Assembly: GCA_023229135.1 (NCBI GenBank)
Contig: JALNZT010000008.1
Location: 62,001 to 126,000 of the forward strand
DNA: 64,000 bases
Reading direction: 5' to 3'
DNA from: Bacteroidales bacterium
Lineage (GTDB): Bacteria > Bacteroidota > Bacteroidia > Bacteroidales > F082
Shown piece by piece: positions 17,116-26,052 of this stretch (position 1 is the stretch's first letter; every line of letters starts with the position of its first letter). The position numbers and the translations under genes were made by a program. The notes under the pieces are model-generated. The model saw nothing but the letters and a program-made list of their open reading frames with translations. It ran no database searches and had not been told where the DNA came from.

Positions 17116-20016
17116 ATGAAAAATAAATTAATCGACATAATTGACTTTGAAAAAATAAATGTTTTATTGGAAGGCTTCAATAAAACTACCGGCTTTGTTA
17201 CCGCAATTCTCGACCTGGACGGAAACATACTTTCAAAATCAGGCTGGCGGCAAATTTGCACCGAGTTTCACCGTACTCATCCCGAAACCTCGAAAAAATG
17301 CACCATAGCCGATACTGAATTGGCTGGAAAAATGAATGCCGGCGAAAAATATCATTTTTATAAGTGCTTAAACGGATTGGTTGATGCTGCCGTTCCGCTT
17401 ATCATAAATGGAGAGCATATCGCAAACCTGTTTTCCGGGCAGTTTTTTTTGGAGCAACCGGACAAAGATTTTTTCATCAAACAAGCTGACACTTACGGGT
17501 TTAATCAGAAAAAATATCTCGATGCCCTGGAAAAAGTGCCTGTAGTTTCTGAAGAAAAAGTAAAAACAGCCATGGAGTTTCTGTTGCATATAACAGCAAT
17601 GATTGTTGAAATAACGCGGCAAAAGTTAGAGCAAATTGAACTAAATGATGCTTTGAAGATCAGTGAACAGAGGTTTCGTGCATTATATAATAATTCTCCC
17701 GATATGTTTATTTCAGTATCAGCTGTAGATGCCACTATACTGTTTTGCAACGATACAGTTCTCGAAAAGACTGCTTATTCAAAAGAAGAAGTTATTGGCG
17801 CACCTGTATTCAAAATGTATCACGAGGATTGTATGGAAGATGTTAAAGCAGCTTTCTCGCAATTCACAAAAGCCGGAGAGGCAAATAACAAGGAGTTAAT
17901 TCTTAAAAGAAAAGATGGCAGCAAGATAGATGTCAGCCTAAATATATTTGGGATAAAAGATGAAGCCGGAAAGTTACGCTATTCTATTTCATCTTTGAGA
18001 GATATTACTGCGTACAATCAGGCAAAAAAAGAGCTCATTGAAAGCAAATCGTTTTTCGAGCAGATATTTATTCAGTCGACAACAAGTACGCAGTTACTCG
18101 ACCGTGAAGGTTGGTGTGTAAAAATAAACCCGAAACTTTCGGAACTCTTTGGCGTGTTACCGGAACATATTGAAGGGAAAAAATACAATATTTTAAAGGA
18201 TGAAGAAATAATCAGCACCGGTGTAATTAGCCAGCTGAAAAAAGTATTTGAAAACAAAGAAACAGTTAGTTGGGAAGTTAATTTCGATATCGGGCATGCT
18301 TCGGAATCGACCGGAGTACAAGTTTCAAAACCTGAAAAAAAATGGTTTCACAACAGTGCGTATCCCATACTGGATGCGCAGGGTGAATTATCGCATGTAA
18401 TTGTTCAGCACGAAGACATCAGCAAACGCAAACAATTAGAAGAAGAAATGAAAAAGAGCCTTAGCCGGGAACAGTTCCTGGCCGATATTGTACGGGAGTC
18501 TTCTGTTGGATTTGCTATTGGCTATCCTGATGGACGACTTGGTATGTGCAATGCTGCTTATCAGAAAATTACAGGATATAGCGAGAAAGAGCTGCAAAGC
18601 CTGGATTGGAATAAGCAATTAACACTGCCCGAATGGGAAGAATCAGAAACGGCTAAACTAAAAGAACTCCATAGGACAAAGAAAGCTGTACGCTACGAAA
18701 AGGAATATATCAGAAAGGATGGATCAAGAGTTCCCGTGGAACTTTTGGTAAATCCACGATTTGACAAGCAGGGTGAAATTAAATTTTATTTTGCTTTTAT
18801 TCAAGACATTAGCGAACGCAAACGAGCCGAAGAACAAATCAATATCGTAAATAAGAACTTTGCAGATATTTTGGAAAGCATGTCAGATGCCTTTGTTGCA
18901 TTAGACAACAATTGGTGTTACACTTATATGAATAAAAAAGCGGGTGAGATTTTTGATAGAAATCCGGAAGCCATGATCGGCAAACATATTTGGACCGAGT
19001 TTCCGGAAGGCGTAGGCCAGCCATTCCATAAGAATTATGAAAAAGCCATGAAAGAGCGCGTTTATATAAAATTCGAAGAATATTACCCGCCATACGATAA
19101 GTGGTTTGAGAACAGGATAAACCCAATAGAAAAAGGAATCTCGATATTTTTTAGTGATATCACCGAACGGAAGAAGAGTGAGGAAGAAATCAAAAAACTA
19201 AACGAAGAATTAGAGAAACGGGTAGCTGATCGGACAGAGGACTTGAACAAAAGCCAGGATGCACTATTAAACCTGGTGGAAGATTTAAACGAAAAATCGC
19301 ACGAGCTGGATAAAAGCGCGAAATTACTTGAAGCAAAAAACAAGGAACTGGAAACATTTACCTATTCTGTATCGCACGACCTTAAAGCTCCACTGCGTGG
19401 TATTGATGGCTACAGCAAACTATTATTGGATTTGTACGAACCAAAGCTGAATGAGGAGGCCCAAACATTTATTAAAACCATACGAAGTTCTACCCTTCAA
19501 ATGAACCAACTAATAGATGACCTGCTCGAATACTCACGCTTGGAGCGCAGCCAGTTACGTATTGACCGGGTGGAAATAAAGAGTTTGATACAAGCTGTTT
19601 TATCTATTTACAATAACGATCTGGAGACCGCTAACTTTAAAATAAATATAAATATTGCGGCTACTGAAATCAGTGCTGATGCCAAGGGACTCACAATAGC
19701 AGTCCGTAACCTGATTGAAAATGCCATTAAATTCACAAAAGCCGAAGCCGAACCTTCAATTCAAATAAAAGTTGAAGAAAACGATTCGTCATGGATAATA
19801 AGCGTTAGCGACAATGGCATTGGTTTCGACATGAAATATCATCATAAGATTTTTGATATCTTTCAACGCCTGCAAAAGGCCGAAGACTATTCCGGTACAG
19901 GGATAGGCCTGGCAATGGTTAGCAAAGCAATGCAAAGAATGAACGGCAAGATATGGGCCGAAAGCTCTGTTGGCGTTGGTTCAACTTTTTATCTTGAAAT
20001 ACCTAAACATCAATAA
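17116..20016 (+). CDS. PocR-PAS sensor histidine kinase
   Basis: A 966-residue soluble kinase and paralog of the preceding protein. The PocR domain (~1-150) keeps the Cys pattern (ICTEFHR, KKCTIADTELAGK, YKCLNGLVDAAVP). Four PAS domains follow (~175-300, 305-440, 445-575, 580-690), then a coiled coil (~690-740). The HisKA box SVSHDLKAPLRG has H754; the HATPase has the N-box NLIENAIKFTK and the G-boxes SDNGIGFD and GTGIGLAMV, of the phytochrome-like/Cph1 type often found with CheY-like regulators. Its stop (20016) is one base from the start of a CheY-like gene, the probable partner. PocR domains are named after the Salmonella propanediol regulator, but the ligand here cannot be read from sequence. 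Confidence 0.95.
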   Translation: MKNKLIDIIDFEKINVLLEGFNKTTGFVTAILDLDGNILSKSGWRQICTEFHRTHPETSKKCTIADTELAGKMNAGEKYHFYKCLNGLVDAAVPLIINGEHIANLFSGQFFLEQPDKDFFIKQADTYGFNQKKYLDALEKVPVVSEEKVKTAMEFLLHITAMIVEITRQKLEQIELNDALKISEQRFRALYNNSPDMFISVSAVDATILFCNDTVLEKTAYSKEEVIGAPVFKMYHEDCMEDVKAAFSQFTKAGEANNKELILKRKDGSKIDVSLNIFGIKDEAGKLRYSISSLRDITAYNQAKKELIESKSFFEQIFIQSTTSTQLLDREGWCVKINPKLSELFGVLPEHIEGKKYNILKDEEIISTGVISQLKKVFENKETVSWEVNFDIGHASESTGVQVSKPEKKWFHNSAYPILDAQGELSHVIVQHEDISKRKQLEEEMKKSLSREQFLADIVRESSVGFAIGYPDGRLGMCNAAYQKITGYSEKELQSLDWNKQLTLPEWEESETAKLKELHRTKKAVRYEKEYIRKDGSRVPVELLVNPRFDKQGEIKFYFAFIQDISERKRAEEQINIVNKNFADILESMSDAFVALDNNWCYTYMNKKAGEIFDRNPEAMIGKHIWTEFPEGVGQPFHKNYEKAMKERVYIKFEEYYPPYDKWFENRINPIEKGISIFFSDITERKKSEEEIKKLNEELEKRVADRTEDLNKSQDALLNLVEDLNEKSHELDKSAKLLEAKNKELETFTYSVSHDLKAPLRGIDGYSKLLLDLYEPKLNEEAQTFIKTIRSSTLQMNQLIDDLLEYSRLERSQLRIDRVEIKSLIQAVLSIYNNDLETANFKININIAATEISADAKGLTIAVRNLIENAIKFTKAEAEPSIQIKVEENDSSWIISVSDNGIGFDMKYHHKIFDIFQRLQKAEDYSGTGIGLAMVSKAMQRMNGKIWAESSVGVGSTFYLEIPKHQ

Positions 20017-20017
20017 T

Positions 20018-20446
20018 ATGCGAACAAAAAACTCAAACAACCCCATCTTACTTGTTGAGGATAACCCCATCGACCTTGATCTTACTTTGCGGGCATTTGC
20101 CGCGAAAAATTTGTCGAACCCTATTCAGGTAGCCAGAGATGGTGAAGAAGCATTGCAATACCTGGAACGTTGGGAGCAGGGAGAGCCATGGCCTGTCGTT
20201 ATTTTACTCGACTTGAATATGCCGAAAGTAAATGGATTGGAAGTGCTGCAAAAAATAAAATCTCATCCCGATTTTAAAGCAATCCCGGTCGTCATCCTGA
20301 CTACTTCTTCAGAATCGTCCGACTTAAAGTCGGCCTATCAGGCAGGAGCTAATTCGTATATTATTAAACCGGTCGATTTTGAAAAATTTCTCGAAGTAGC
20401 AAATCATATCGACCTGTACTGGAGGGTACTCAACAAACCACTATAG
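20018..20446 (+). CDS. CheY-like single-domain response regulator (Rcp1-type)
   Basis: A 142-residue stand-alone receiver. The start is ATG 20018, one base after the kinase stop; an upstream in-frame GTG at 19970 lies inside the kinase gene and adds a non-homologous leader, so it was rejected. Acidic pocket E14/D15 (LLVEDNPIDLDL), phospho-acceptor D65 (VILLDLNMPKVNG), switch residues in VVILTTSSE and Lys in YIIKPVDFEKF are all present. Its form resembles Rcp1-type regulators that pair with phytochrome-like kinases, consistent with the upstream kinase. It has no output domain, so it probably relays phosphate or acts by protein contact, possibly feeding the hybrid kinase encoded 31 bp downstream. 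Confidence 0.93.
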   Translation: MRTKNSNNPILLVEDNPIDLDLTLRAFAAKNLSNPIQVARDGEEALQYLERWEQGEPWPVVILLDLNMPKVNGLEVLQKIKSHPDFKAIPVVILTTSSESSDLKSAYQAGANSYIIKPVDFEKFLEVANHIDLYWRVLNKPL

Positions 20447-20477
20447 CCCGGAATTTAATTTTTAAAAACAAAGTTTT

Positions 20478-22835
20478 ATGAAAATCTTATTTCTTGAAGA
20501 CAATTCCACAGATGCTGATTTAACGATACGAAGGCTTATAGTGGCTATTCCTGATTGCACTATTGAGCATAGCACGACATTGGAGCAAGCGAGAAAATCA
20601 CTAAAAACTGAAACCTCTTTTGATATCGCGCTGCTTGATGTGAATTTGCCCGATGGCAGTGGCCTTGAATTTCTTTTGGAGATCAGGCAAAGGGCATTGA
20701 ATTTCCCGGTTATAATACTAACCGGTATAGGCGATGAAGAATTAGCTGTTGCCGCCCTAAAATCCGGAGCAGACGACTTTATCGTGAAACAATCAGGCTA
20801 TATTTCGCAGCTCCCCAATATTATTAATATAGCCATTGCTAATTTCAAGAAAAACGAGGTTTACAAATCAGAAGTAATCAATGTGCTATACATTGAACAC
20901 CATAAAGCCGATATCGATTTTACAGTTCGCCATCTGTTAAAATATGCCCCACATATTCAGATTGAGGTGCTTGCCACAGCGGAAGAAGCATTATTAAAAA
21001 TAGATACACTAACAGCAGAATCAATTAACTATCAGGTAATTCTTATTGATTATCGTTTGCCGGGGATGGATGCACTGGAATTGATCAAAACAATACGGCA
21101 GCAATTAAAGCTCTGTGTTCCTATCATCCTGGTAACCGGCCAGGGAAATGAGGAAATAGCCGTGCAAGCCTTAAAAATAGGGGCAACTGATTACCTCACC
21201 AAGAGTGATAATTATTTATTCAGACTTCCTATTATAATAGCAAACTCCTATCAACATTGCCAATTAGTAAGAAAACAAGAAGCCCTGACAGAAAGCGAGT
21301 CAAAATACCGGCTTCTGGCCGAAAATTCAGCCGATGTCATCTTTGTTCTCGATATGAATTTAAACTATACCTACATTAGCCCTGCCGTGAAAGCATTGAG
21401 TGGTTTTGAAGCCGAAGAAGCAATAAATCACAAGTTAAGTGAGGTGTTAACGGCAGATTCCTACCAAATCGCCGTAAAAGCCTTTACTGAATTTCTGTCG
21501 GATATATCAAAGGGTATAGAAAATCCTGCTCTGCAGAAAACATTAGAGTTAGAATTGATGAAAAAGGATAAAACCAGCGTTTGGACTGAAGTAAAAGCAT
21601 CGCTTATCATGGATGAGGATAATAAGCCTACCGGGATTCTTGGAGTTACAAGAGATATCTCTGAACGGAAAGCTATTTTGGAAGAACTTACTGTGGCAAA
21701 AGAGAAAGCGGAAGAAAGTGATCGGTTAAAATCAGCATTTTTAGCCAATATGAGCCACGAGATAAGAACACCCATGAATGGGATTTTGGGCTTTGCTGAT
21801 CTGTTAAAAGAACCTGATATCTCAGGAGAAAGCAAGCATGCCTATCTTGATATAATTAAGAAAAGCGGCCTGAGAATGCTTAATATCATCCAGGAGATTG
21901 TCGACATTTCTAAAATTGAATCGGGGGACATAAACATGAAATACAGTACGGTAAATATTAACAAGAAAGTCGAAGAAGTTTATAATTTATCAGCACTTGA
22001 TTCGGCACAAAAAAGCATACATTTCTCTTATAAAAACAGCTTCTCCGATGCCGAAGCCAAAATTAAAACAGATGGTGAAAAGCTGCTTGGCATTCTTACA
22101 AATCTTGTGAAAAATGCCATTAAATATACCAATATAGGCTTCGTAGAATTTGGATATAAACCAAAAGGGAATTATCTTGAATTTTACGTAAAAGACACAG
22201 GAATTGGGATTCCAAAAGCCAGAGAAAAGGCGATTTTTGACCGATTTGTGCAGGCCGATATTGTTGATGTGGCAGCAAGACAGGGAGCAGGCCTTGGTTT
22301 ATCTATCGCCAAAGCCTATGTTGAGATGCTGGGTGGAGAAATTTGGGTAGAAAGTGAAGAAGAAAAAGGTTCTACCTTTTATTTCACCATTCCATATAAT
22401 CCTGTATATAAGGCAAATAGACTAATTAGCAAGGAAAGTACGCAATTAAATAAAGATAACCCAAACAGCATGCTTAAAATACTAATTGTTGACGATGATG
22501 AAGCATCACAATACTTGATTTCCATTATTGTTAAAAAATATGCCAGAGAAATTTTAATAGTCAGTTCTGGCTTCGAGGCCATTGAAGCCTGTAAGAATAA
22601 CCCGGATATGGATTTGATTTTTATGGACATACGCATGCCCAATATAAACGGCTACGAAGCAACCCGACAAATTCGCCAATTCAATAAAAATGTTGTTATA
22701 ATAGCTCAAACAGCTTTTGCCCTGGCCGGCGACAAGGAAAAGGCAATAAACATCGGCTGTGACGATTATATTTCAAAGCCAATACGAGAGCGTGATTTGA
22801 TAGGTGTAGTACAGCGGCATTTTGAAGATGCTTAA
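20478..22835 (+). CDS. Hybrid histidine kinase REC-REC-PAS-HisKA-HATPase-REC
   Basis: A 785-residue soluble hybrid kinase. REC1 (~1-125) has an intact pocket (LFLEDN) and the phospho-Asp in LLDVNLPDGSG. REC2 (~132-262) keeps the phospho-Asp (LIDYRLPGMD) but has His in place of the second pocket acid (YIEHHKAD), so it may be weakly phosphorylated. A PAS domain (~275-395) ends in VTRDISERK. The HisKA has NMSHEIRTPMNG with H427; the HATPase has NLVKNAIKYTN and DTGIGIP. REC3 (~657-783) is complete (LIVDDDEAS, FMDIRMPN, SKPIRE). It is the last gene of the PocR signalling run and has no DNA-binding output. A phosphorelay with the preceding genes is likely but inferred. Confidence 0.94.
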   Translation: MKILFLEDNSTDADLTIRRLIVAIPDCTIEHSTTLEQARKSLKTETSFDIALLDVNLPDGSGLEFLLEIRQRALNFPVIILTGIGDEELAVAALKSGADDFIVKQSGYISQLPNIINIAIANFKKNEVYKSEVINVLYIEHHKADIDFTVRHLLKYAPHIQIEVLATAEEALLKIDTLTAESINYQVILIDYRLPGMDALELIKTIRQQLKLCVPIILVTGQGNEEIAVQALKIGATDYLTKSDNYLFRLPIIIANSYQHCQLVRKQEALTESESKYRLLAENSADVIFVLDMNLNYTYISPAVKALSGFEAEEAINHKLSEVLTADSYQIAVKAFTEFLSDISKGIENPALQKTLELELMKKDKTSVWTEVKASLIMDEDNKPTGILGVTRDISERKAILEELTVAKEKAEESDRLKSAFLANMSHEIRTPMNGILGFADLLKEPDISGESKHAYLDIIKKSGLRMLNIIQEIVDISKIESGDINMKYSTVNINKKVEEVYNLSALDSAQKSIHFSYKNSFSDAEAKIKTDGEKLLGILTNLVKNAIKYTNIGFVEFGYKPKGNYLEFYVKDTGIGIPKAREKAIFDRFVQADIVDVAARQGAGLGLSIAKAYVEMLGGEIWVESEEEKGSTFYFTIPYNPVYKANRLISKESTQLNKDNPNSMLKILIVDDDEASQYLISIIVKKYAREILIVSSGFEAIEACKNNPDMDLIFMDIRMPNINGYEATRQIRQFNKNVVIIAQTAFALAGDKEKAINIGCDDYISKPIRERDLIGVVQRHFEDA

Positions 22836-23187
22836 ATAGGTTGTGTAAAAATGAGATTCAGCCCTCAACACTCTGTTATACAGGGTTTTCCAGTCGAATA
22901 GACATGACGCCAACTAGGTGATGCAGCGAAGACAAACTTGCAGCTTTTTATGCTGTAAGAAGCCCGGGACTTGCGCTGCAGAGGGCTAATACATTGCATC
23001 TCATCAACCAAGAAGTTAATCGCCCGGCATGAGTTATCAACAATATTTGAAAGTTATGAGTTTTCATAAAACCCACTCTTTTCAACAATACAACTATGTT
23101 TGTATTAAATACTGTCCAGTAGAATTAGACCATCTCATGAACAAGGCGAAATCTGACGTTTCATTTGCGTAAACTTTTTCAGAAAGC
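22836..23187. other. Intergenic region with structured element
   Basis: A 352-bp region between convergent genes, no supportable ORF. It contains a nested inverted repeat at 22922-22980 and the 13-base TTAGACCATCTCA sequence (23125-23137) shared with 14226-14238. No T-tract terminator follows the hybrid kinase gene closely. Confidence 0.5.
22922..22980. repeat. Nested inverted repeat / possible structured RNA or REP-like element
   Basis: Outer arms TGCAGCG (22922-22928) and CGCTGCA (22974-22980) are perfectly complementary. Inside, CTTGCAGC (22937-22944) pairs with GCTGTAAG (22952-22959) with one G-U pair, closing a 7-base loop. No T run follows, so it is not an evident intrinsic terminator. 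Confidence 0.4.
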
Positions 23188-23910
23188 CTATTTAACCAAT
23201 AAAAAAATACTTGCGCCCAGCGTTATCAATAAGATAGATTTTTCAAAAACGCTTACAGGCAAAAATTGATTGATTCGTTTGCCTATATATGATCCAATAA
23301 AAAGAATTGGTAAAAACAATGCGGTTATTTGTAGCGAGTGCATAGTCAAAATTCCAGTAAAAGCATAGCCTACCAATGCGATTATGGAAGTGACAATACT
23401 AAACCAGGCAAAAATTTCACGAAATTGCTGGTTGTTCACCTTTGCCGAATGAAGGAAAAGTGCTAGTGGCGGCCCACTGATGGAAATACTTCCGGTTAAA
23501 AAACCCAATATAGCTCCTGCAAGTTTATAGATAAAAGGCGTTTGTTTTATGCGGTATTTGATGCCAATCAGTGAGAGGACAGATAGCAACATAAAAAACA
23601 CACTCATTATTTGAATAATCAATCCTTCTGAAAAGTAATTGAGTGCCAGTACGCCTGTTAGGGTAAATACAGCACCATAAATAATTAATGTCCTGAACTG
23701 CTTATCGATAAGCTTTTGTTCTTTCCGTTGCAGCACGATAATTATTGAGGCAACCAAATTACATAATATAAGCACCGGAATCAGTTCTACCGGCGAATAC
23801 CAAATTAACAGCAGCGGCAATGAAACAAGCGCAAAGCCAAAACCTGTAATTCCTTTTATCAGGCTTGCAAACAATACGATTAATACTATCCAGAATATTT
23901 CCATGATCAT
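23188..23910 (-). CDS. TauE/SafE (TSUP) family anion transporter
   Basis: A 240-residue integral membrane protein with about eight hydrophobic helices and TSUP family signatures: N-terminal SLIKGITGFGFALVSLPLLL and, in the second half, GAILGFLTGSISISGPPLALFL. Members export sulfite, organosulfonates or related anions. Its start overlaps the stop of the upstream yeiH-like gene by one base (TAATG), so the two are translationally coupled. With the LysR gene upstream this suggests a sulfite/sulfur-oxyanion efflux unit. Substrate is inferred from family and neighbours. Confidence 0.9.
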   Translation of the reverse strand: MIMEIFWIVLIVLFASLIKGITGFGFALVSLPLLLIWYSPVELIPVLILCNLVASIIIVLQRKEQKLIDKQFRTLIIYGAVFTLTGVLALNYFSEGLIIQIMSVFFMLLSVLSLIGIKYRIKQTPFIYKLAGAILGFLTGSISISGPPLALFLHSAKVNNQQFREIFAWFSIVTSIIALVGYAFTGILTMHSLQITALFLPILFIGSYIGKRINQFLPVSVFEKSILLITLGASIFLLVK

Positions 23911-24839
23911 TATAGGTTAGCGGTAAGTGCCACAAAAGAACTTACGCCAATGATTAACCAGAGCAAAACACCTAATCCAAAGCTTTTTAGTCCGGCTTCT
24001 TTGGCATCGGCAAAGGAAATATTTGCACCAATTAGAAAAAGTGCGACAACCATTCCGCGTTTGCCTAACCAACTGAGATGTGCATATGTAGCTTGTCCTG
24101 AAGGAATGAGATATGCAATAATAATACTCAGTACAAAAAAAGCAATAAACCACGGAATTTTCACTTTCCCACCTCCTTTATTCTTCTGTGTTAAAGCAAT
24201 AACCACTGAAAGTGGAATAATCCAAAGCGCGCGAATCAGTTTCACGGTGGTGGCAATTTCCAGTGCTTCAGTGCCATAACTGGCTCCTGCTCCCACTACA
24301 GAGCTGGTGTCGTGAATGGCAATGGCAGCCCAATTTCCAAAAACTTCTTGGCTTAGCTGAAAATGATGTCCGATAATCGGAAAAATTACTAAAGCAACAG
24401 CGTTAAGCACGAAAACTACGACGAGCGCAAATGAAATCTGCTGATTTTTGGCATTTAAAACCGGTGCTACTGCTGCTATTGCGCTGCCACCACAAATAGC
24501 AGTACCACTCGAAATCAGCAGGCCGATATTCTTGTCAACTTTAAATACTTTAGTGAGCAAAAGACCTGCTACCATAACAAAAACTACGGAGATTGCTGTT
24601 TCTAAGAAACCTGTTTTTGAAGCACTTATCACCTGTGTTAAATTCATCCCAAAGCCCATTAACACAATTGACCCTTGAAGGGACAAGGAGGTATATTTGG
24701 AAATATTTGGATGTTTCAGCCCGACCAGCGAAAGTAAAATACCTGTAGCTAAGGCGATTGCGGGCGACATAAAAGGCATAAAACACAAGAAGATAATTAT
24801 GCCGTAAAGTAACTGTATTTGCTTTTGAGTTAAGTTCAT
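23910..24839 (-). CDS. yeiH: YeiH family (UPF0324) putative sulfate/sulfite exporter
   Basis: A 309-residue inner-membrane protein with about ten hydrophobic helices. Family blocks visible are GSIVLMGFGMNLTQV, SSGTAICGGSAIAAVAPVL, AIAIHDTSSVVGAGASYG and LIGANISFADA. UPF0324/YeiH proteins are annotated as putative sulfate exporters; in enterobacteria yeiH lies beside the LysR gene yeiE, and the same arrangement is seen here. It is followed by an overlapping TSUP gene. A 28-bp inverted-repeat region lies 62-89 bases upstream of its ATG and could be the LysR protein's binding site. Confidence 0.92.
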   Translation of the reverse strand: MNLTQKQIQLLYGIIIFLCFMPFMSPAIALATGILLSLVGLKHPNISKYTSLSLQGSIVLMGFGMNLTQVISASKTGFLETAISVVFVMVAGLLLTKVFKVDKNIGLLISSGTAICGGSAIAAVAPVLNAKNQQISFALVVVFVLNAVALVIFPIIGHHFQLSQEVFGNWAAIAIHDTSSVVGAGASYGTEALEIATTVKLIRALWIIPLSVVIALTQKNKGGGKVKIPWFIAFFVLSIIIAYLIPSGQATYAHLSWLGKRGMVVALFLIGANISFADAKEAGLKSFGLGVLLWLIIGVSSFVALTANL

Positions 24840-24900
24840 GATTTTATTGGTTTAACTGGCAGCAAAATTAAAGCACATCTATAACTAATAAAAATACCAA

Positions 24901-24928
24901 ATAACTATTGACTATAATTAATAGTTAT
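24901..24928. promoter_or_regulatory. Inverted repeat upstream of yeiH, candidate LysR operator
   Basis: Perfect 9-bp arms ATAACTATT and AATAGTTAT separated by 10 bases, a LysR-box-like geometry. It overlaps the last codons of the LysR gene and lies 62-89 bases upstream of the yeiH start. A partial half-site (ATAACTAATA, 24881-24890) lies closer to yeiH. It could instead be a weak AT-rich terminator, but it is not GC-rich. Confidence 0.5.
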
Positions 24929-25817
24929 ACCGAGAAAGGAAATCGACAAATAAATTAGTAAGTGAAGCGTGATGTCCTTGTTTTAGCGCGATTCTAAATT
25001 TGCGGTGAAAGCTGACCTGCTGGATAGTCAGTTTCACGATTTCTTTTAGGCGCAATTCTTTCTCTATAGATTTTTCAGAAACAAGGGCTATTCCGTCAAA
25101 ATCACGTAAGAAATTTTTGATGGCTTCAGTGCTGCCCAGATGAATAATGGTATTGAGTTTTTCAAGAACAATATGCTGTTTGAACAACACCTTATTGATC
25201 ACTTGTAAAGTACCCGAACCTTTTTCACGCAGCACAATAGGAAGCTCCTGCAAATCGGCTACTGACAATAGTTTACGCTTTGCATAAACACTCTCGCTTC
25301 CGGTAACAGCCACAATTTCATCATCCAGAAAGTCGATATATTTGATATTGGAATGCGAAGCTTGGTTTTCGACCAGGGCTACTTCTATTTCGTTTTCTAA
25401 AAGTTTTTGTTCCATCTCAAACGAATTTCCATTGAGCAGGTAAAGCTCTATCTCCGGATAACGTTTATGAAAAGACGCAATCACTTCAGGAATAAGATAT
25501 TGTGAAATAGTCGAACTTGCGCCAATACGTATAACACCTTTATAGGCATCATTCAGCCGTTGCAGATCAAATTCGAGTGCGCTATAGGATTGTCTGATTT
25601 TTTTGAGATGGTTATACACAAGCGCTCCAGCTTTTGTGAGGTAAATCTTATTGCCTTTTCGTTCAAAGAGCGCCACTTTCAACTTGGTCTCCAGCTCTTT
25701 AATATGATTGGTAACAGCAGGTTGGCTGATAAACAACTCTTCCGCAGCTTTTGAAAAGCTCAAATTTTCGGCAACACTCAAAAAAACCGTATCTCTGTAA
25801 TCCATTTTTTCATGCAA
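24918..25817 (-). CDS. LysR family transcriptional regulator (YeiE/CysB-like context)
   Basis: A 299-residue LysR-type regulator. The winged HTH (~5-64) is clear: FLSVAENLSFSKAAEELFIS, QPAVTNHIKELETKL. The effector domain (~90-295) includes GVIRIGASSTISQYLIPEVI and VLREKGSGTLQVI. Translation may start at 25817 or at the ATG four codons inside (25805, MDYRD), which matches the usual LysR start better. It lies immediately upstream of yeiH on the same strand with 78 bp between them, recalling the enterobacterial yeiE-yeiH pair, where YeiE responds to sulfite. The effector is inferred from that parallel. Confidence 0.92.
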   Translation of the reverse strand: MHEKMDYRDTVFLSVAENLSFSKAAEELFISQPAVTNHIKELETKLKVALFERKGNKIYLTKAGALVYNHLKKIRQSYSALEFDLQRLNDAYKGVIRIGASSTISQYLIPEVIASFHKRYPEIELYLLNGNSFEMEQKLLENEIEVALVENQASHSNIKYIDFLDDEIVAVTGSESVYAKRKLLSVADLQELPIVLREKGSGTLQVINKVLFKQHIVLEKLNTIIHLGSTEAIKNFLRDFDGIALVSEKSIEKELRLKEIVKLTIQQVSFHRKFRIALKQGHHASLTNLFVDFLSRYNY

Positions 25818-26052
25818 AAGATAAACATCTACGTACCAAAATTAAACTTTTTAGGCTTAAGGCTTAGTACTATCAATACCCCTTATCGGTAATCAAACCG
25901 TAAAATTATATGCTTAAACTAAATAAACGCCTTCTGCAAAAAGCACAAAAAACTTAATGATATGCACTCGATTGGTTAACTACCACCCCTTTACAAGGTC
26001 AAAACCAAAAACGACCTCCTCAAATTTCTACCGATTCTTTCATGAAAAACCA

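Noticed and set aside
19970..20017. Longer N-terminus for the CheY-like regulator
   Set aside because: Start lies inside the kinase gene and the added residues do not match receiver domains; ATG 20018 gives a canonical receiver start.
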